A stretch of 21,642 nucleotides of DNA. It comes from Pinguiococcus pyrenoidosus. Its lineage: Eukaryota; Sar; Pinguiophyceae; Pinguiochrysidales; Pinguiochrysidaceae. The position numbers and the translations under genes are program-made. Of this stretch, positions 16,653 to 21,642 are shown in pieces. Under the pieces are notes generated by a model. It had not been told where the DNA came from, made no database searches, and was given only the letters and a program-made list of their open reading frames with translations. How positions within the stretch are numbered: position 1 is the first letter of the stretch; each line of letters begins with the position of its first letter. The stretch lies in the NCBI GenBank assembly GCA_019677205.1, contig JAAMXY010001621.1:1-21642 (forward strand), read 5' to 3'.

Positions 16653-16748
16653 GCGCGATATCTTGGCATCGAGGGCAAGGAGCAGAAAGTGGTCGCGCGC
16701 GCCTTGGAGCGTTGAGACGCCCCTCTCCGCAACTGCCCGCGCGTGACC

Positions 16749-19700
16749 ATGCACGGGCGCACGCTCTCCAGAAAGATGAGCTGGTCGTCGGACAGCGAGT
16801 TGGACGAGGAAGAGGACATCAACGACTGGCTAACCGAGGAGGATCCCGTACCCCGGACCAGCAGCGCCTCAATTCGGTCCAGTGGGTGCGTCAGGGGGTG
16901 CACCAGACCGCCAAGCCATCGACCAAAAGTTGACCTTTCCCTGTCCTTGGATACAGAATGAGCTTGGGGGGGCCCGAGGACGAGACGGAGCACCGACTGC
17001 GGCGGCGCGACGCCTTCCTGAACACCATCGCGCATCTGTACTGGAGACACCTTCCGGAAGAGCAGCGCGAGAGGATGCTTCAGGACCTCGAGGACGTGTA
17101 CGTGCCCATTGGTGACAAGATTCTGAGCCAAGGTGACGCGGGCGACAGCTTCTACTTCGTGTACGGACCCAAGAACGCCGAGGTGGCCGTTGTGCTGGAG
17201 AAGGACGCGACGCCCGCGGAAGGCGACACGAAGGTGGAAGCCGTTCTGGACGGTCTCAACGCTCCGACCAACACGCTGCGGACTCACCTCGGCGTGAGCA
17301 GCTACTTTGGGGAAGGCGCCCTCATCCACGGGACCGGCCACGTGCGAAGCGCGACGGTCCTGGCCGTCTGCGCGCAGACGCCGGGATCCACGCGCTCCAT
17401 GCATTCCTCAAAGCCCGGATGCATCCACCTGCTGCGGGTGAGCGCGCAGGCCTTCGCCGACTGGGAGCCCTGGCGCCAGCAGCTCATCGTGAAAGACGTG
17501 CCGCTGCTCAAGAACCTGACGCCCAAGCAGCGGCTCACGATCTCCTCCAAGCTGCAGCGGGAGACGTTCCCGGTGGGGGAGCAGATCATTCGCCAGGGCG
17601 ACGTCGGGGACAAGTTCTTCATCATCGTCGGTGGCTGCGCCGAGGTCGTGGACGAGGGCGAGGAGGCCGTGCTGACGCGGCTCTATCCGGGGCACCACTT
17701 CGGCGAGATGGCGCTGCTCTATGAGAAGCCACGTGTCGCCACGGTGAGGGCGGTGCTGGACGAAGCGGAGCCGGAGCTCAGCCAGGAATGCGTCTGCCTG
17801 ACGCTCACCAAGGAGGACTTTTGGGTGGCGCTGGAGAAAGGTGACGCCTTCGCGGACCGGCTCGACGCCGCGGTGCACAGAATCTTGACGCTCCGCGACC
17901 GCCGGAACATGTGGCCGGACAACCTCCTGTCCATTCCTTCTCCAAACAGCTCGAGCTTCCCGAACCTGTCGCCGGGGGGGCTCAGCGCGAGCCTCTCGGC
18001 CGACAGCGTGGACTCGCATCCAGAAGACCGGGACGAGCGCTTCGCCGCCTTCGTCGCGAAGCTAAACGCCTGCATGAAGTCCCCGCTGCTGAACCCCGGA
18101 ATCCACGTGAACCACACCCAGTTCGCGAGCCTGAGCAAGAAGGCGACGTCCAACCCCAACTTGGGCACCGAGCTCTCCGATGAAGATGCGGAAGAAGAGA
18201 AGGACGTCCCGCAGACCTCCAGCAAGGAGAAAGTGACGCCGGACCGCGACCGTCTCCCGAGCATCCATACCGGGGCGGCGCGGGATCGGGCGCTGAGCGT
18301 AGGCAGTAGGGACCGCGCCCACAGCGCGGGGAATAGAGACGCGCCGTCGCAAGGGGTAAGAAGAAGCGAGGCGCGGCGTCCTTGGTGTGCCAAAGGTAGA
18401 CACGAGCACCTCACCCGATTGGCCATCTTCCGCAGCAGGGAAACCCATCTTCGTCAAGATCCACGTCGGTCCCCAACAAGGCGGCCCTTGCAACGCACCG
18501 CGGAGCGTTCCCTCGTCAGGGGGCGCGCCTTCAGACGGGCGCGCGGCAGGCCCAGTCTTCGATACAAGGCCAAGCCCCTCGGCGATTCCGAACATACGAG
18601 CTGGTCCACGAGCTTGGCAAGGGGACGTACGCGTCCGTCTGGACCGCCAAGCTGCTTCCACTGCGCACGTCGTTCACCAGCAAGGATGGCGATGTTCCTC
18701 TGGCGGGCCCACCACGGCAGTCTCGGCGTACGTCCATGGAGGACGAAGCCCACGTGGGACGGCATCAGAGAAGCGAGTCCAACGTCTCCAGCATGACCGT
18801 CGAGCCGGACGACCTTGAGAAGCTGAATACCCGAAGAAACACCGTGACGTCCGTGGAGTCCATGTCGTCCAGGGGTGCGAACTTCCCTTCGATGACGCTG
18901 TCGGCCACGCATAGTGTCGGCTCCGGAAGCTACGTGTCGCCGAGTCCGCGGAGCTTCCTTCGCAGGAAGTCCAGCGAGCGAATCGAGCTGTGGCTGGAGG
19001 AGGACTTGGTCGCCGTGAAGGTGATCCAGAGGGGACAAGGGGCCCGGCGGCGGCGCATCATGGCCGCGGTCGCCGCGGAAGTCCGCGTTTGTAGATTCTT
19101 GCAGCCGCATCCGAACCTGACGCAGCTCTTCGAGGCCATCGAGGAGCCGCTTTCCAACACGATCTGCCTGGTGCAGGAGCATTGCGCCGGGGGAACTCTC
19201 AACAAGCGCATGAGTGAGGAAGAGGCCAGGCAGTGCATGCGACACGTCTCGCTGGGGCTCCTTCACATGCACAACAACGGCATCGTCCACGGAGACATCA
19301 AGCCGGAGAACCTCCTCGTGAAGTTCGCTCACCCGAATCCCGATGCCGCCAACGGGCCGAAGGCGGAAGCGCCAGCGCTGAGCCTGCGCCCGAATCCTCA
19401 TCCGAATCTGCTGGTGAAGATTTGTGACTTCGGCTCGGCCCGATTCGTGGAGCCCCTCCCCGCTCAGGTAATCGATGTCGTCACGCAGCCGTCGCAGGGG
19501 GACAGGGCAAAGGACGAGGAGGACGTGGGGCTCTTTCCTGGCCTCGCGGGTGCCAACCCGGCGGCAGCGGGTGCTTCGTACTCCTTGTCCGGGGCGAGCC
19601 CGAATCCGATGCACCCAGATCGTACTCCGGTCTTCACCGCGCCGGAGCTCTACGGATTTGAGGTGTCGTCGGCGTCGCCGGTGTCGACAACGGGCTCGCA

Positions 19701-21447
19701 GCCCAACGCGAGTCCCTCGTCGGCCACGGCCTCCTCGAATCCGAGCCCCAGGGCGTCCATGACGGTCCCGCAGGTCGACAAGAGGGCCGCCGATGTCTGG
19801 GCACTGGGAGTGACGCTGTACTACTGGATTTTCGGCTGCTATCCGTGGAACGGGCGCAACGAGCTGCTGCTGAGCCACCAGCTCAGCAAGGTCGAGCTCA
19901 CCTTCCCTGACGAGACCAGCGAGATGCACCACATCGGCACGCCGCACCTGAGGAACGTGCTGCGGCGCATGCTCGACAAGAACCCCAGAACCCGGATCAC
20001 GATGGCGGCGTTGGTGCAGCACGAGTGGCTCACGCACGAAGGCGCTGATCCGCTTCTCAGCCCGCGCAGTAGCATCTACTTTGGAGCGAGGAGCTCGATG
20101 ACGAACAGCACCGTGTCGGGTTCGTCGCGGAAGAGCAGCGCGATGGGCCTCAATCTTGGGGTCAACGTTCATCGGCGCTTGGTGAGCACCATCAGCACGC
20201 ACAGTCAGGAGTCGGAGAGCTCCGACGCGTCGACCGTGGAGTCCCTCGTGCTTACGCTTCCGCTGGATACGGATGGAGAGGAGTTTGAGAAAGGCTTCCG
20301 CGTGATCGACAACAGCATACGAACCGTCGACAACGACGGCTCGTTTGCGCCGCTCACCGAGGAGGAGACGGAGATCTATCATCGCATCCGGTCCAAGACC
20401 AAGGCCTGGGCGAATCGAGCGCGCCTTGACCTGGGCCTGCGCGTGGGGCTCAGCGAGAGCAAGGGCCGGAGGAAGTACATGGAAGACAAGTCTCAGATCA
20501 ACTTGAACTTCTCCAAGGCCAGGAAGGAGACGTCTCCAAAGCCGGGGGCGGAACCACCGCTCGTGTTCGCGGGCCTCTACGACGGCCACAACGGAGTGCG
20601 CGTCGCTGAGGTTCTCAGCGAGAGCCTGCACGACGTCATCAAGAGCACCTCGGCATTCTCCGGCGACCTCTGCGAAGCGATTGCGAACGGGTTCTTGACG
20701 ATGGACTCCTTCATCCTTGCGGCTGAGCACCGACGAATGAAGCTCGAAGCGGCCAAGGGGCAGTCGATCGAAAGGATTGCCACCAACTCGTGTCCCGGCG
20801 CGTGCGGAATTGTGGCGATCATCAAGCGGTCCGGCGGCGAAGACAGCAAGAAACTCGAGCTATCGATCGGTTCGGTTGGCGACTGCCGCGCTGTCCTCTG
20901 CTGCGGAGGCCAGGCGATACAGAGAAACGAGGCGCACAACCACGCGAACCGGAGGGAGAAGCTCCGCGTCGAGGCGAATGGGGGTTCCTTTGTGAACGGG
21001 CGGCTCTTCTCGCAGCTTGCGGTCACCCGCGCGTTCGGTGACTTCCATCTGAAGAAGTTCAACGAGAGGGCCCCTGCTGTTGCAGACGACGACGCCGCTT
21101 CCAACGACTCCAAAGGCGCCCGCCCACGGATGCTGGGAGAAGGAGAAGCCGAGAGCATCGTCCGCGAGCTGTGGGAGACGGACACGCTCATATCGAAGCC
21201 GCAGCTGATCGCCGAATTCATCGACTCTGTGCCCAGTGACGACGCGAACACTCCCGAGTTTCTCCTGATCGCGTCAGACGGCCTCTGGGACGTCATGAGC
21301 ATGCAGGATTCCGTGAACTTCATCCGACGTCAGCTGCTCGTGCATTGTGATCTCCAACGGTGCGCGCGGGAGCTCGTCGAGACGTGCATCGATCTAGGCA
21401 GTGAGGACAACGTCAGTGTGATCATCATCCTCTTTGGCCAAAACTAG
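16749..21447 (+). CDS. Cyclic-nucleotide-binding / CaMKK-like kinase / PP2C phosphatase fusion
   Basis: A predicted cyclic-nucleotide-controlled kinase carrying its own phosphatase. Three exons, 16749-16885, 16957-18355 and 18436-21447 (introns 71 and 80 nt, phase kept), give 1515 residues. Order: acidic N-terminus; CNB-A (about 70-215, FGEGALIHGTGHVRSATV); CNB-B (about 230-355, HFGEMALLYEKPRVATV with Glu and Arg of the phosphate-binding cassette); a Ser-rich linker. The kinase has GKGTYASV (573), VAVK (Lys707), HGDIKPEN (Asp799), CDFG (843), TAPEL (914) and ADVWALGVTLYYWIFG, ending HEWLTHEGADPL. This C-lobe is closest to CaMKK, not to AGC-type PKG. The PP2C domain (about 1180-1513) has YMEDK (Glu1195, Asp1196), YDGHNG (Asp1228), GSVGDCRAVL, VTRAFGD, ASDGLWD (Asp1460) and EDNVSV (Asp1503), so all metal ligands are present. 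The kinase carries Ser/Pro-rich insertions, notably about 115 residues between the Gly loop and the lysine strand. No signal peptide or membrane segment is seen, so it is probably cytosolic. Confidence 0.9.
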
Positions 21448-21642
21448 GAGAGCGCCACCCCACCCACCCCCACCCACATTTCTTAAGAATCCAGAAACTG
21501 AAGAGTACTATAGGTGGCGAGCAAGGGCGCCATCTTCGGATCTCCCGTGCCGAGGAAAGGGATCTTCATCAACTTCATCTCGTACGGAAGTCTTTATTTC
21601 TTGAATCTCCTCCGCTACACTCCTTCTATATCTGTGTCCTGC
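21448..21642 (+). other. 3' flank of the fusion-kinase gene
   Basis: 195 bp after the stop, with a C-rich stretch (CCACCCCACCCACCCCCACCC, about 21457-21477) soon after it. No gene, canonical AATAAA signal or repeat is recognised before the window ends. Confidence 0.5.

Larger units (their letters stand above)
15084..16748. other. 1.66-kb region without a recognised gene
   Basis: Lies between the start of the mTERF gene (minus) and the start of the signalling gene (plus). I found no known family on either strand. It contains an open plus frame (about 15365-15928), an open minus frame (16652-16116) and an 8-bp tandem array (16135-16190), each listed separately. The sequence GGGTCGACG near 16000 recurs inverted near 16108 (CGTCGACCC), about 110 bp apart; this is too short to call a mobile element. 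Elsewhere every interval is filled by a strand-alternating gene, so a plus/minus pair may be hidden here. Confidence 0.5.

Noticed and set aside
16646-17404. 252-codon minus-strand frame opposite the start of the fusion kinase.
   Set aside because: Antisense of well-conserved CNB codons; no family resemblance of its own.
18454-20730. 758-codon minus-strand open frame opposite the kinase/PP2C coding region.
   Set aside because: Explained by the codon bias of the plus-strand gene; the translation is Arg/His/Val-rich without motifs.
1-21642. Bacterial-style systems (operons, CRISPR arrays, phage defence islands).
   Set aside because: Spliced genes, ER and plastid targeting signals and nuclear ribosome-assembly factors show that this is eukaryotic nuclear DNA; the tandem repeats lack CRISPR repeat-spacer structure.

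Overview
The window is nuclear DNA from a GC-rich, gene-dense photosynthetic eukaryote. Most genes are split by short introns (61-110 nt, two longer candidates) with GT..AG ends. I resolved these by requiring the reading phase and a conserved protein family to continue across each junction. One gene product is a thylakoid-lumen photosystem II protein. It carries a signal peptide, then a short transit peptide starting at Phe, then a twin-arginine signal, which is the presequence type of algae with complex (secondary red) plastids. A phosphoglycerate mutase with a mitochondrial-looking presequence fits a stramenopile-like alga, although haptophytes and others remain possible. Short canonical introns and alternating gene strands argue against a typical dinoflagellate. 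The species cannot be named from this sequence alone.

Layout, left to right: SRR1-domain protein (+); mitochondrial-type BPG-dependent phosphoglycerate mutase, 7 exons (-); class I cyclic-nucleotide phosphodiesterase (+); small helical protein of unknown function (-); OST48 subunit of oligosaccharyltransferase, 6 exons (+); NVL/RIX7-type double AAA ATPase for 60S ribosome assembly (-); PsbQ/Psb31-like lumen protein (+); plastid-targeted mTERF protein (-); about 1.7 kb without a convincing gene but with two open frames in opposite directions and an 8-bp tandem repeat; and a 1515-residue signalling protein (+). The identified genes alternate strand without exception. Tail-to-tail gaps are 59-182 bp and head-to-head gaps are 0.25-1.7 kb.

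The most unusual item is the last gene. It encodes two cyclic-nucleotide-binding domains, a Ser/Thr kinase whose C-lobe resembles CaMKK rather than PKG, and a complete PP2C phosphatase, in that order, in one chain. A cAMP/cGMP-controlled kinase with its own phosphatase lies about 10 kb from a phosphodiesterase that would remove its ligand. The other genes are housekeeping functions (glycolysis, N-glycosylation, ribosome assembly, photosystem II, organelle gene expression) with no pathway link to one another.

A second theme is repeats placed at gene boundaries. There is an in-frame (CAG)16 tract right after the phosphodiesterase stop, and stop-free 3n intron candidates with minisatellites in OST48 and NVL. 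There are also GA/CT tracts in upstream regions and a perfect 33-bp palindrome upstream of the SRR1 gene.
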